Shown here piece by piece: positions 25,275 through 34,249 of a DNA stretch of 64,000 nucleotides. Below the pieces are notes generated by a model. It did not search any database, was not told the origin of the DNA, and saw nothing but the letters and a program-made list of their open reading frames with translations. This DNA comes from an uncultured Clostridia bacterium (lineage in GTDB: Bacteria; Bacillota; Clostridia; Oscillospirales; Ruminococcaceae): the NCBI GenBank assembly GCA_945910815.1, contig CAMDZD010000003.1:104645-168644 (forward strand). The letters are read 5' to 3'. The translations under genes were made by a program, and so were the position numbers. Within the stretch, counting starts at the first letter, position 1. Each line of letters begins with the position of its first letter.

Positions 25275-26123
25275 TTAAAGTTTTCCTCTTGATGCTTTTA
25301 TAATCTGTTCTTCATAGTATTTTTTACGCCATGGATAGTCAAATTCCGTGAAGTTATTGAGAAATGTCGTGGCATTTTCGATAGATGAATTAAGATTGTC
25401 GTCATTTTTGGCGAGTGAATATATATACACTGCATTTATCAGGATATTAAGAAAATTTTCATCATTTTTATCCTTAGGCTTGTATCCGGAATTAAGAAGC
25501 GTAAAAGCATCTCCATAGTGACCATGTGCAGAATCAACAAGGGCAAGTGCAATATCCATATTAACTCGAAATTCGGGATTTTTTTTCTTTTTTCTGACAT
25601 AGTTCTGAATAAATCCGATGTTCTTTTTACGGACTTCCTCACCTTTGCACCAGTTGCCTGTTTTACCGCACATTGAGAGCATTTCAAGATAATAAATAAA
25701 TCTTGAATGTCTGTCAAGTTTTTTAGGATTTTTAATTTTATTCAGAAGCATTCTTACGGTATTATATTCGCTTATTTTTCCGTAATAGGAGGCACACATT
25801 ATAATATGCGGAGGAAAGGGATTTCCTTTGTCAACATAGATTTTACGGTATGTATCACAGAAATTGCATGTAAATCCTTCAGCACGGAAAATGTCAGATG
25901 CCTTTTTTCCTTTTATCTTATCATCATGTGCAAAGTAAAGCGGAATTATTACTGAAACTGCTATGCAGACGATACAGAGCAGAATAAATAACGGAAGATA
26001 ACGTCCTTTAAGCAGAGTAAAACATAAAACTAAACCAATGGTTGAAATCAGAACGGCAATCGGAAAGAATATTAAAAAATATTTTTTAAAGTAAAGTTTT
26101 GTTATATATGATTCTGATGTCAT
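25275..26123 (-). CDS. membrane protein with TPR-like cytoplasmic domain, function unknown
   Basis: This is a 282-residue protein. I chose the ATG at 26123, nine bases after AGGAGG, rather than longer frames. Two transmembrane helices lie near residues 16-38 and 41-63. The remaining ~215 residues are helical and basic, with patterns such as LLNKIKNPKKLDRHSRFIYY and ALVDSAHGHYGDAFTLLNSG that resemble degenerate tetratricopeptide repeats. A CDTYRKIYVDKGNPFPP stretch follows the membrane part. It is transcribed divergently from the two-component system but has its own consensus promoter. I do not recognise a named family. Confidence 0.75.
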   Translation of the reverse strand: MTSESYITKLYFKKYFLIFFPIAVLISTIGLVLCFTLLKGRYLPLFILLCIVCIAVSVIIPLYFAHDDKIKGKKASDIFRAEGFTCNFCDTYRKIYVDKGNPFPPHIIMCASYYGKISEYNTVRMLLNKIKNPKKLDRHSRFIYYLEMLSMCGKTGNWCKGEEVRKKNIGFIQNYVRKKKKNPEFRVNMDIALALVDSAHGHYGDAFTLLNSGYKPKDKNDENFLNILINAVYIYSLAKNDDNLNSSIENATTFLNNFTEFDYPWRKKYYEEQIIKASRGKL

Positions 26124-26157
26124 AGAAAAAAGCCTCCTAAATTCAACTTGCATTATA

Positions 26158-26186
26158 ATATTATCATATATTCACAGTTTAGTCAA
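26158..26186 (-). promoter_or_regulatory. sigma-A promoter of the 282-aa membrane protein
   Basis: Leftward TTGACT (26186-26181), 17 bases, TAATAT (26163-26158). Confidence 0.65.
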
Positions 26187-26298
26187 TAGAAATTTACATT
26201 ATGTTATTAATTTTTGACAACTTGCACAAACTTTTCATCGAAAATTGTACTGATTTAAAAATATAATTTTATGCATTATTTAAGATTATTTCAATAGT

Positions 26299-26317
26299 AT
26301 GATGTATAATATATCAT
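26299..26317 (+). promoter_or_regulatory. -10 element inside an ATGAT/ATCAT dyad upstream of the response regulator
   Basis: TATAAT (26305-26310) lies between the inverted arms ATGAT and ATCAT, with no good -35 17 bases upstream. This suggests an activator-dependent or autoregulated promoter. Confidence 0.4.
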
Positions 26318-26370
26318 AGGCGGAGTATTTCTTTCCGCAATAATAAATACAGCGAAAAAGGGTGATTTTA

Positions 26371-27051
26371 ATGCGTATTCTTGTAATAGAGGACGAAGTA
26401 CAGCTTGCAGATGCTGTTTCTGAAATACTTAAACGAAACAAATATTTTGTTGATACGGTTTATGACGGTGCAGACGGTCTTGACTATGCACTTACAGGAG
26501 TTTATGATTGCATACTTCTTGATGTAATGCTTCCGAAAATGAACGGTTTTGAAGTTCTCAGCAATCTCAGAAAAGAAAAAATTTCAACTGCTGTTATAAT
26601 GCTTACTGCTAAAAGCGAAGTTGAGGATAAAATAACAGGTCTTGACGGCGGAGCAGATGACTACATAACAAAGCCATTCAATACAAGTGAACTTCTTGCG
26701 AGAATAAGAGCTACGACACGTCGCAAAGGTGAATTTGTTGATGATAACTGCATTTCTTTCGGAAATCTTAAGCTTATGAAAAATTCCTGTTCAATTGCAT
26801 ACGGTGAAAACGATATAAAACTAAGCCTTAAAGAATTTCAGATTATGGAACTTCTCATATCAAACCCTCAACGCATACTTCCAAAAGAACGCATAATAGA
26901 AAAAATATGGGGATATGAAAGCGATGTTGAATATAACAATATAGAGGTTTATATATCCTTTCTGCGTAAAAAGCTTTCAACAATGTGTTCTGATATTCAG
27001 ATAAAGACAGCGAGGGGCATAGGCTATTCTCTTGAGAAGGTGGGAGCATGA
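26371..27051 (+). CDS. OmpR-family response regulator
   Basis: This is a 226-residue protein. The ATG at 26371 gives the standard start MRILVIEDEVQLAD, with AAGGGTG upstream. The receiver domain (1-115) has the phospho-acceptor D51 in LLDVMLPKMNG and the K in ITKPF. The C-terminal winged helix (about 125-222) is OmpR type (ERIIEKIWGYESDVEYNNIEVYISFLRKKL). The stop overlaps the kinase start by four bases (ATGA), so the pair is translationally coupled. The two VanY genes downstream are candidate targets. Confidence 0.96.
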   Translation: MRILVIEDEVQLADAVSEILKRNKYFVDTVYDGADGLDYALTGVYDCILLDVMLPKMNGFEVLSNLRKEKISTAVIMLTAKSEVEDKITGLDGGADDYITKPFNTSELLARIRATTRRKGEFVDDNCISFGNLKLMKNSCSIAYGENDIKLSLKEFQIMELLISNPQRILPKERIIEKIWGYESDVEYNNIEVYISFLRKKLSTMCSDIQIKTARGIGYSLEKVGA

Positions 27052-28901
27052 AAGAAAAATCACAGTATATGTTCCGGAAAGTGCAGTTTCGCTTTGTAAT
27101 TATTACAATGTCAATAATACTTGCAATCTTTATTGCTGTACTTGGTTCTATCAATCTTATAATGCATTCTATGATGCAGAGACAGTCACAGGCTGTTCTG
27201 AAAAAAATAGCCACAAATATAGAATACAATGAAAAAACATCAGTTTTTTCATTCGTTCCCGATGCTGATGAACCTCCGCTACATACCGGCGAAAAATGGG
27301 AGCTTTACCCCGAAACGACTGTACAGACTTCACAGACTTCACAGAATATTCAGACTTCACAGACGAAGACAAGCACGGAAGTTCAGACAACAGTTCCTGC
27401 TGAAAGTTCAGAAGAAGAATCACAGCAGGAGGAATCTTCTGAAAATATTCCCGATACCCCTCCCGAAACACAGGCGGAAAATACTGAACCGGAAAACAGT
27501 TTTCCGCCCGAAACTGAATATTCATCAGAAAATATAACCGAACCACAGCCTGAAATTCCTCCCGAACCTTATACAAGACCACAAAATCCAGATTATCCAC
27601 AGTATCCGGATTATCCGCAGAAACCCGATTCACCGCCATGGGAAAATAATCCTGATTATGAACCTGATGATGATTATGATGAACCTGATGATTTTAAACC
27701 CGATGATGATGACGATTTCCGTCCGCAACGACCGGAAAATTTTAATCCGCATTTTCCGCAGAATTATAATGATGAATATGATAATTATGATGATGATATA
27801 GAAAATCTTAGCTTTTCCGGATATGATATTCTTGAGAATTATTATGTTCTTTCATCTGTTTCAAATGTTCAGAAAAAGCATATAAGTGAAATTCCGCCGA
27901 AAAAAATAGATTCAATAGATTACTTTGTAATTATGGCAGACAGCTCCGGAAAACTTCTTGATATATTTAATAATGACGATATTGAAAGTTCTCTTGCACA
28001 GAGATATATAGATTCTATCCTTGATGACGGTGCTGTTTCGGGTATGATTGAATCACTTCAGTTCTGCATATCACAGAAACCAAACGGTACGGCTCTTGTA
28101 TTTACTGATAAAAGTGCTGAAATAGATATGCTTAACAGACTTATAAAAACCACAGTTCTTATAGGTACTGTCAGCTTTGTACTCCTTTCGGTTCTTGTTA
28201 TATTCCTTTCACGCAAAAGCATTGAACCGGTTCAGAAAGCCTTTGAAAAACAGAAACAGTTTATATCCGATGCAAGCCATGAGCTTAAGACCCCTCTTAC
28301 AATTATATCTGCTAATGCTGATGTTCTGGCAGGCGAAATAGGTGACAACAAGTGGCTGAATTATATACAGTCGCAGGCTTATAGAATGAGTCTGCTTGTC
28401 AATGACCTTTTAAATCTTACAAGACTTGAAAATAATTCCGCTGATATGACATTTTCCGAATTTAATCTGAGTCAGGCTGTTTTAAATACTGCTCTGCCGT
28501 TTGAGTGTCAGGCTTTTGAATCCCATAAAAAATTTGATGTTGATGTTGAGGAAAATATTATGCTTACTGCAAGTGAACGCCACTGCAAACAGCTTTTTGC
28601 AATATTTATTGACAATGCTATAAAACATTCCGACAAAAACGGTCAGATTAAAGTATCGCTGAAAAAATCGGGCGACAAAAAAATTTTTTCCGTATATAAT
28701 ACCGGTTCGGGAATACGTGATGACGAAAAGGATAAAATATTTGAAAGATTTTACCGAAGTGACGATTCACGTTCCAGAAGTACCGGAGGATATGGTCTCG
28801 GACTTGCTATTGCAAAATCAATAATAGATTCTCATAAATTTAAACTTAATATTGAAAACTCTCATGGAAAATATATAAAATTCATAATAACCATGCAGTA
28901 A
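27048..28901 (+). CDS. sensor histidine kinase with acidic, Pro-rich extracytoplasmic region
   Basis: This is a 617-residue kinase. TM1 is at about residues 14-38 and TM2 at about 366-390. HisKA has phospho-acceptor H411 in DASHELKTPL, and the HATPase_c domain (about 500-617) has N-box DNAIKHS, GSGIRDDE and GYGLGLAI. The TM2-proximal stretch KSIEPVQKAFEKQKQFISD resembles CiaH-type kinases, without a clear full HAMP. The extracytoplasmic part is unusual. Residues about 75-255 are a Thr/Gln/Glu- then Pro/Tyr/Asp-rich low-complexity region (for example YEPDDDYDEPDDFKPDDDDD), followed by a small folded domain at about 262-360. The Asp clusters could sense divalent cations or cationic peptides; this is inference. 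Confidence 0.94.
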   Translation: MKEKSQYMFRKVQFRFVIITMSIILAIFIAVLGSINLIMHSMMQRQSQAVLKKIATNIEYNEKTSVFSFVPDADEPPLHTGEKWELYPETTVQTSQTSQNIQTSQTKTSTEVQTTVPAESSEEESQQEESSENIPDTPPETQAENTEPENSFPPETEYSSENITEPQPEIPPEPYTRPQNPDYPQYPDYPQKPDSPPWENNPDYEPDDDYDEPDDFKPDDDDDFRPQRPENFNPHFPQNYNDEYDNYDDDIENLSFSGYDILENYYVLSSVSNVQKKHISEIPPKKIDSIDYFVIMADSSGKLLDIFNNDDIESSLAQRYIDSILDDGAVSGMIESLQFCISQKPNGTALVFTDKSAEIDMLNRLIKTTVLIGTVSFVLLSVLVIFLSRKSIEPVQKAFEKQKQFISDASHELKTPLTIISANADVLAGEIGDNKWLNYIQSQAYRMSLLVNDLLNLTRLENNSADMTFSEFNLSQAVLNTALPFECQAFESHKKFDVDVEENIMLTASERHCKQLFAIFIDNAIKHSDKNGQIKVSLKKSGDKKIFSVYNTGSGIRDDEKDKIFERFYRSDDSRSRSTGGYGLGLAIAKSIIDSHKFKLNIENSHGKYIKFIITMQ

Positions 28902-28990
28902 TTTTGTATGTAAAAATAATTCTTCTCTCTCCAAAATTTTAACCGTATATCGGCATATTATACAAAAATTCAATAAAGTTTTCAAAATGC

Positions 28991-29019
28991 GTGACATTTA
29001 TAAACTTTTGTGCTATAAT
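28991..29019 (+). promoter_or_regulatory. promoter of the first VanY gene
   Basis: GTGACA (28991-28996), 17 bases ending TTTTGTGC, TATAAT (29014-29019). A similar leader (TTTCAGAAAGGATTTGTTAA) precedes both VanY genes. Confidence 0.65.
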
Positions 29020-29056
29020 ATTCTAAGAATATTTTTTCAGAAAGGATTTGTTAAAT

Positions 29057-30235
29057 ATGCCTCAGAAAAAAAAGAGGGTGACTCAGCAAACCCTCAGAAG
29101 AAGAAGAATGACTGCTCTTGCAATCATAATACTTCTTGTTATTATAATTATTTATGCAGTTTTTTCAGCATGTTCAGGCGGTGATGAAGATGCAAAGGGA
29201 GATTCAGAGAATATCCGCACATCAACCATCACAAGCACTTCTTCTGACGTTCAGAACCCTATCACCCAGACCACTCCTGTACAGACAGGAACTATTATGG
29301 AATCTGTTACCGGTTCACAGACAAGTGCTGTTACAACTTCCGCAGATGATGAAAACAGAGTTCAGTCAATAGAGCTTACTTTCTATACATGCGAACTGAA
29401 TATCGGGGATTCAACAATGCCCTATGTAACTATGCTTCCTGATACAGCCGATTTAACAGAAAAATGGGAGTCTTCCGATGAATCAATAGCTACTGTTGAT
29501 TATCTCGGAAATATTACGGCATTAAAAGCCGGTGTATGCTATGTAACAGTAACATCTGTAAACAATCCCGAAGTCTATGCACAGGTAAAAGTCAATGTTA
29601 TGGACGAAAACGGATTGGTTCCAGCATCACAGCCGGTATCTGCTGTTTCGTCAGCTGTTGCACAGACTGTTACAACAACTATTACTACAACAGCCGTTTC
29701 CGTTAAAAATAATTCCTCCGAACCTACTTATATTCAGGGAATACTTATTGCAAACAAATCATATGGACTTCCGGAAGACTACAACCCCGGACTTGATTCT
29801 GAAACAGAATCTGCTTTCAATACACTTTCCGAAGCTGCTGCAAATCAGGGACTTGATATATATCTTTCCTCCGGATTCCGTTCATATGATACTCAGGCAA
29901 GAATTTATGAAAGTTATGTTGATTCATATGGTCAGGCATCAGCTGATACATTCTCGGCACGCCCCGGATATTCCGAACATCAGACCGGTCTTGCAATTGA
30001 TGTAAACAGCATAGATGATTCTTTTGCAGATACTCCTGAAGCGGAATGGCTTGCAAGTCATGCTCATGAATACGGATTTATTATAAGATACCCCAAGGGC
30101 AAGGAAAGTATCACCGGATATAAATACGAACCATGGCATATAAGATACCTCGGAGTCGAAAAAGCTACCGAAGTTTATAACAGCGGTCTTACGCTTGAGG
30201 AATTTCTCGGTATAGATTCCGAATACAAAGACTAA
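29057..30235 (+). CDS. membrane-anchored D,D-carboxypeptidase of the VanY/LAS family with Big_2 domain (copy 1)
   Basis: This is a 392-residue protein. The ATG at 29057 follows AAAGGA. A basic N-terminus and one TM helix (about 21-38) anchor it. A Thr/Ser-rich linker follows, then a Big_2 immunoglobulin-like domain (about 100-185) and the VanY peptidase domain (about 230-392). The zinc ligands are H308 and D315 (SEHQTGLAID) and H361 (EPWHIRYLG). It should trim the terminal D-Ala from peptidoglycan stems outside the membrane. The last 279 bases are almost identical to those of the next gene, while the remainder is diverged. Proximity to the two-component system suggests a VanRS/VanY-like regulatory link, but no vanH/A/X is present. 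Confidence 0.93.
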   Translation: MPQKKKRVTQQTLRRRRMTALAIIILLVIIIIYAVFSACSGGDEDAKGDSENIRTSTITSTSSDVQNPITQTTPVQTGTIMESVTGSQTSAVTTSADDENRVQSIELTFYTCELNIGDSTMPYVTMLPDTADLTEKWESSDESIATVDYLGNITALKAGVCYVTVTSVNNPEVYAQVKVNVMDENGLVPASQPVSAVSSAVAQTVTTTITTTAVSVKNNSSEPTYIQGILIANKSYGLPEDYNPGLDSETESAFNTLSEAAANQGLDIYLSSGFRSYDTQARIYESYVDSYGQASADTFSARPGYSEHQTGLAIDVNSIDDSFADTPEAEWLASHAHEYGFIIRYPKGKESITGYKYEPWHIRYLGVEKATEVYNSGLTLEEFLGIDSEYKD

Positions 30236-30239
30236 TTAA

Positions 30240-30286
30240 TATCCAAAGGGGTGACTTGAAAAAAGTCGCCCCTTTGGATTTTTTAA
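30240..30286 (+). terminator. terminator after VanY copy 1
   Basis: ATCCAAAGGGG and CCCCTTTGGAT arms with a second inner GACTT/AAGTC pairing, followed by TTTTTTAAT. Confidence 0.9.
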
Positions 30287-30298
30287 TAACAAAAACGC

Positions 30299-30326
30299 TT
30301 GACTTTATTATATTTTATGTTAAAAT
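30299..30326 (+). promoter_or_regulatory. promoter of VanY copy 2
   Basis: TTGACT (30299-30304), 16 bases, TAAAAT (30321-30326). Confidence 0.55.
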
Positions 30327-30364
30327 ATTCTAAGAGATAAATTTCAGAAAGGATTTGTTAAATA

Positions 30365-31639
30365 ATGCCTGACCATAAAAAGAAAACTGGTAATCATAAT
30401 TTAAAGATGAAAACTGCATATCTCATTTTTATTGTACTTCTTATTATTATCATCATTTTTGCTACATTATTATTGCTCTCCAAAAAGAATAATGATGATA
30501 CTGTCAAAGGTGAAAGTGCGATACATACTGAAACAGTAACAACTGCTTTATCTTCTGATTTGGCTGAAACTGCTCCGAAAACAGTTTTCACAAATACAAC
30601 TGCATTTCCTGTATTACCTTATGTAACATCTTCCCATTCTGTTAATGCAACAACAGTTATATCATCTGTTCAGACTACTGCACCGAAAAATAATATTTCT
30701 CAGAATATTACTGTTCCTCCTGCAACTTCTCCGAGACCTGCTGTTATTCCTGAAAAACCTCATAACGATTCAGATAATATTCCGGCAAATACATCAGAAA
30801 ATATTGTTAATGAGCATTCAATAAAGCTTACTTTCTATGAATGTACTATGCAGGTCGGTGATGAACCTAAAATGCCTGTTGTTACTATGCCTGATACAAT
30901 TCAGGATAAATCCGAAAAATGGGAATCCTCCGACGAATCAATAGCAACTGTTGATAATGAGGGAAATATTACAGCAGTAAGTTCCGGAATATGTACTGTC
31001 AGAGTAAGTTCTGTAAGCAATCCGGAATTATATGCCGAAGTAAAGGTGACAGTCAGAAATATTATGCCTTCTGAACCTGAATTTTCAGTTCCCGAGGAAA
31101 GCACAACTGCTCCGCAAGCTGATGAACCTACATATATTGACGGAATACTTATTGCAAATAAAACGTATGCTCTGCCCGAAGACTATAACCCCGGTCTTGA
31201 TTCCGAAACCGAATCTGCATTTTATACCCTTTCCGATGCAGCTGCAGAAGAAGGACTTAATATATATCTTTCCTCCGGATTTCGTTCGTATGAAACTCAG
31301 AACAGAATCTATAATAATTATGTCAGCAATTATGGTCAGTCATCAGCTGATACTTTTTCAGCACGCCCCGGACATTCCGAACATCAGACCGGTCTTGCAA
31401 TTGATGTAAACAGCATAGATGATTCTTTTGCAGATACTCCTGAAGCGGAATGGCTTGCAAGTCATGCTCATGAATACGGATTTATTATAAGATACCCCAA
31501 GGGCAAGGAAAGTATCACCGGATATAAATACGAACCATGGCATATAAGATACCTCGGAGTCGAAAAAGCTACCGAAGTTTATAACAGCGGTCTTACGCTT
31601 GAGGAATTTCTCGGCATAGATTCCGAATACAAAGACTGA
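30365..31639 (+). CDS. membrane-anchored D,D-carboxypeptidase of the VanY/LAS family with Big_2 domain (copy 2)
   Basis: This is a 424-residue paralogue of the preceding gene with the same order: basic N-terminus, TM helix (about 17-38), long Thr/Pro linker, Big_2 domain (about 155-235) and VanY domain (about 262-424). Zinc ligands are H340, D347 and H393. The linker and Big_2 part differ clearly from copy 1, but the 3' 279 bases have only three differences, one changing Tyr to His before SEHQTG. It has a separate promoter and terminator, so the two may be expressed differently. The leader and Shine-Dalgarno (AAAGGA) are shared with copy 1. Confidence 0.93.
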   Translation: MPDHKKKTGNHNLKMKTAYLIFIVLLIIIIIFATLLLLSKKNNDDTVKGESAIHTETVTTALSSDLAETAPKTVFTNTTAFPVLPYVTSSHSVNATTVISSVQTTAPKNNISQNITVPPATSPRPAVIPEKPHNDSDNIPANTSENIVNEHSIKLTFYECTMQVGDEPKMPVVTMPDTIQDKSEKWESSDESIATVDNEGNITAVSSGICTVRVSSVSNPELYAEVKVTVRNIMPSEPEFSVPEESTTAPQADEPTYIDGILIANKTYALPEDYNPGLDSETESAFYTLSDAAAEEGLNIYLSSGFRSYETQNRIYNNYVSNYGQSSADTFSARPGHSEHQTGLAIDVNSIDDSFADTPEAEWLASHAHEYGFIIRYPKGKESITGYKYEPWHIRYLGVEKATEVYNSGLTLEEFLGIDSEYKD

Positions 31640-31667
31640 TTATAGCATTTTATATCATAAAATATCA

Positions 31668-31738
31668 AAAAAGCCCAGCTTTCGCTGAACTTTTTCGACA
31701 GTCCGGTGCGGAAAAAATATAATTTTTCCGCCCGATTT
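31668..31738. terminator. tandem hairpins between VanY copy 2 and the exonuclease gene
   Basis: Two stem-loops: an AAAAAG...CTTTTT hairpin with inner CAGC/GCTG (31668-31695), then GCGGAAAAA...TTTTTCCGC (31708-31731) with a T run on both sides. They serve converging transcripts. The second hairpin recurs at 37488-37516. Confidence 0.65.
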
Positions 31739-31740
31739 TT

Positions 31741-32571
31741 TTATATAATATTATTATTTTCATCAAGAAACTTTTTTCCTTCTTCAGCCTTAGGCTTAAG
31801 AATATCAGCAATAATCCGCTGTGCCGATATATGATGCATTGTTTCCAATGCCTTTTGGTTCAGCTCTTCGTATTTTTCGGAATCGCTTTCAGATTCGGCA
31901 AGCATTTTTTTAAGTCTTTCAAGCTTTTCTTCAGCATTTTTTATATTGTTGACAGTGAGCTTGTATCTTCCGATAATTTCCCTGTATTCATAAAATTTCT
32001 TGTATGATTCAAGCTTGCCCGAATCGTATAATCCACGCTTATAGGCAAAATATATATCCGCAAGACATTCCGCATCAGCTATTGCCGAAAAAGTATGTAC
32101 AAAATCAATATCATATATATCTGCTATCCTCTCGAGATTATAAGGATTGGCAAGCTTAAGCTCATTCATAACATCAATCTGAAGGTCATGGAATTTTCCT
32201 GAAATAGCTGTCATTCTTTTATCAGCATGCGAATATCTGACTGATTTCTGAACTTCGATTTTGTCAGCACTTCCCCATACAAAATATTCAGCAGGTGAAA
32301 AGCAGTCAACAAGATGAAGAAATTTTTCAGATACTATATCAAAATTCGGACTTTTATTTATCTGACTCTGAGTAATTCCTGTAAGATTTTTTGTTCTTGA
32401 TGAAATTCTCGAAATTCTTGAGGGTCTGACCAGACTGTAAAAAGATGTCAGAGGACTGCCGTCAGAATATCTGAAAACAGCCCCCATTGATATAATTTCC
32501 CTTTTGTTTAATCCTTTCTGTTCAGGGCAGTTAAATTCAAAATCAAGAAAAGCAAAAATTTTATCCCTCAT
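31741..32571 (-). CDS. DEDD-family exonuclease (KapD/RNase T-like)
   Basis: This is a 276-residue protein. Residues 1-185 are a 3'-5' exonuclease domain of the DnaQ/RNase T superfamily: motif I FLDFEFN, motif II around FVWGSADK, and motif III HTFSAIADAECLADI with the final Asp. The C-terminal ~85 residues are a helical, probably coiled-coil extension (NAEEKLERLKKMLAESESDSEKYEEL), not part of the nuclease. The substrate (RNA or DNA) is not decided by sequence. GGAG lies before the ATG. It follows glmU by 26 bases on the same strand and is likely co-transcribed. Confidence 0.87.
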   Translation of the reverse strand: MRDKIFAFLDFEFNCPEQKGLNKREIISMGAVFRYSDGSPLTSFYSLVRPSRISRISSRTKNLTGITQSQINKSPNFDIVSEKFLHLVDCFSPAEYFVWGSADKIEVQKSVRYSHADKRMTAISGKFHDLQIDVMNELKLANPYNLERIADIYDIDFVHTFSAIADAECLADIYFAYKRGLYDSGKLESYKKFYEYREIIGRYKLTVNNIKNAEEKLERLKKMLAESESDSEKYEELNQKALETMHHISAQRIIADILKPKAEEGKKFLDENNNII

Positions 32572-32597
32572 TATTAAACTCCATAATCAAACGGAAA

Positions 32598-33977
32598 TTA
32601 AAGTTTTCCTTTAAGTTTTCTGAGGCTGTATCCCTCATTGACTTTCATAACGCCTCTGTCAATAGCAAGGGCATAATCAGGAACATCTCTTGTAATAGTA
32701 GTACCGGCAGCAGTATAAACACCTTTTCCGAGCTTGACAGGAGCAATAAGATTTGTATTACAGCCGATAAAGCAGTTATCGCCTATAACGCATCTGCTCT
32801 TGACAATACCGTCATAGTTTACTGTAACAGTACCACAGCCGAAATTAACTTTCTTTCCGACATCACTGTCGCCCACATATGTAAGATGTGCAACAGCCGT
32901 CTTTTCGCCGATAGTGGAATTTTTGATTTCAACAAAGTCGCCGATTTTAACACCGCTTTTTATAAGACTTCCGGGTCTGATGTGAACCCACGGGCCTATT
33001 TTAACACCCTTTTCGATTTCAGACCTGAATGCCTGAACGTAATTCAATTTTACTTCATCGCCGATAATACAGTCCTCAATAACGCAGTTAGGGCCTATTG
33101 TACAGTTTTCGCCTATAACAGTATTTCCTCTTAAAACTGTTCCTGCAAGAATTTCCGTACCTGCTCCGATTTTAACACTTCTTTCAATAGTTATGCCGTC
33201 AAGACAAGTAAATTCAACACCGTTTTCAAGATGTTTTTCAATAACGTTCATTCTTGCCTTTGTATTGAGTTCAAGGAGTCCCTTGCGGTCATTAGCACCG
33301 AGTATCACATCGGGATTTGATGACTTGTAAGCACCTGCTTTTTTTCCGGAGCTTACAGCAATTCCTACTGTATCAGTGAGGTAGTATTCATTTTGTGAAT
33401 TATTGTTTGTAAGCTTTTTGAGAAATTCCATAAGGTCAGCAGTTCTGAACCAGTATGCACCCGAATTTACTTCCTTAATATTCTTCTGATTTTCGTCAGC
33501 ATCTTTCTGTTCAACAATACCACTTATGCCGTTTTCAGTTCTTAAAATTCTGCCGTATCCGAAAGGATTTTCAAGTTCGGCAGTAATAACTGTTACGGAA
33601 TTTCCCTGTCTATTGTGAAGTTCAAGGGATTCCTTAATAGTATCGCTGTCTATAAACGGAGCATCACCGCAGAGTACAAGAGTATTGCCATCCGGATTTT
33701 TTTCAAGAAAAGGTACAGCCTGCATTACGGCATGACCTGTTCCGAGACGTTCGGACTGCATAACAGTTTCATAACGTCCGGCAAGATATTCATCAATAAC
33801 TTCTCCCTTGAATCCCTTTACTATACATATATTATTTATACCTGCATTTTCGCCTGCTGAAATTACCCATTCGAGCATAGGCTCTCCCAGAACCTTAAAC
33901 ATAGGCTTAGGCATATCAGACTTCATTCTCTTTCCCTGACCGCCTGCAAGTATAACGCAATTGTCAAAATTTTTCAT
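32598..33977 (-). CDS. glmU: bifunctional UDP-N-acetylglucosamine pyrophosphorylase / glucosamine-1-phosphate N-acetyltransferase
   Basis: This is a 459-residue, full-length GlmU that makes UDP-GlcNAc from GlcN-1-P, acetyl-CoA and UTP for peptidoglycan. The N-terminal uridyltransferase (about 1-228) has VILAGGQGKRMKSDMPKP and LCGDAPF. The C-terminal left-handed beta-helix (about 250-459) has the hexapeptide repeats IGENCTIGPNCVIEDCIIGD and the acetyltransferase segment HLTYVGDSDVG with NFGCGTVTVNYDG. GGAGG precedes the ATG at 33977. In many Firmicutes glmU is followed by prs and pth; here it is followed by an exonuclease gene instead. Confidence 0.97.
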   Translation of the reverse strand: MKNFDNCVILAGGQGKRMKSDMPKPMFKVLGEPMLEWVISAGENAGINNICIVKGFKGEVIDEYLAGRYETVMQSERLGTGHAVMQAVPFLEKNPDGNTLVLCGDAPFIDSDTIKESLELHNRQGNSVTVITAELENPFGYGRILRTENGISGIVEQKDADENQKNIKEVNSGAYWFRTADLMEFLKKLTNNNSQNEYYLTDTVGIAVSSGKKAGAYKSSNPDVILGANDRKGLLELNTKARMNVIEKHLENGVEFTCLDGITIERSVKIGAGTEILAGTVLRGNTVIGENCTIGPNCVIEDCIIGDEVKLNYVQAFRSEIEKGVKIGPWVHIRPGSLIKSGVKIGDFVEIKNSTIGEKTAVAHLTYVGDSDVGKKVNFGCGTVTVNYDGIVKSRCVIGDNCFIGCNTNLIAPVKLGKGVYTAAGTTITRDVPDYALAIDRGVMKVNEGYSLRKLKGKL

Positions 33978-34163
33978 TATTCAAAATCCTCCCGAAATTT
34001 TTAAGCGTACTTTAACCGTACTCAATATTATTATTACAAATTTTATATTTAATTGCAATAGCTTTGCTCATAATTTTATCGGTTTTTGAAAATTTTGTAT
34101 AAAATGCTATAAAAAAATCAAAAAAATTTTCTCAAAAAATGTATAGTAATTTCCCGAATTATA

Positions 34164-34217
34164 TGTTATAATAGTTATAAGTCCGAAAGCAAGCTCTTTT
34201 TTCTTTGCTCTTTCGGA
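34164..34217 (+). promoter_or_regulatory. ppdK promoter and leader hairpin
   Basis: An extended -10 TG-T-TATAAT (34164-34172) without a good -35 lies upstream. The leader then forms a stem TCCGAAAG/CTTTCGGA (34182-34217) before the GGAGGT at 34233-34238. Confidence 0.55.
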
Positions 34218-34249
34218 AAGAAGTTTTAATTTTGGAGGTATAACTTACA

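Noticed and set aside
29048..31639. Vancomycin-resistance gene cluster
   Set aside because: Only VanY-type carboxypeptidases and a generic two-component system are present; no ligase, dehydrogenase or VanX gene is found, so resistance cannot be claimed.
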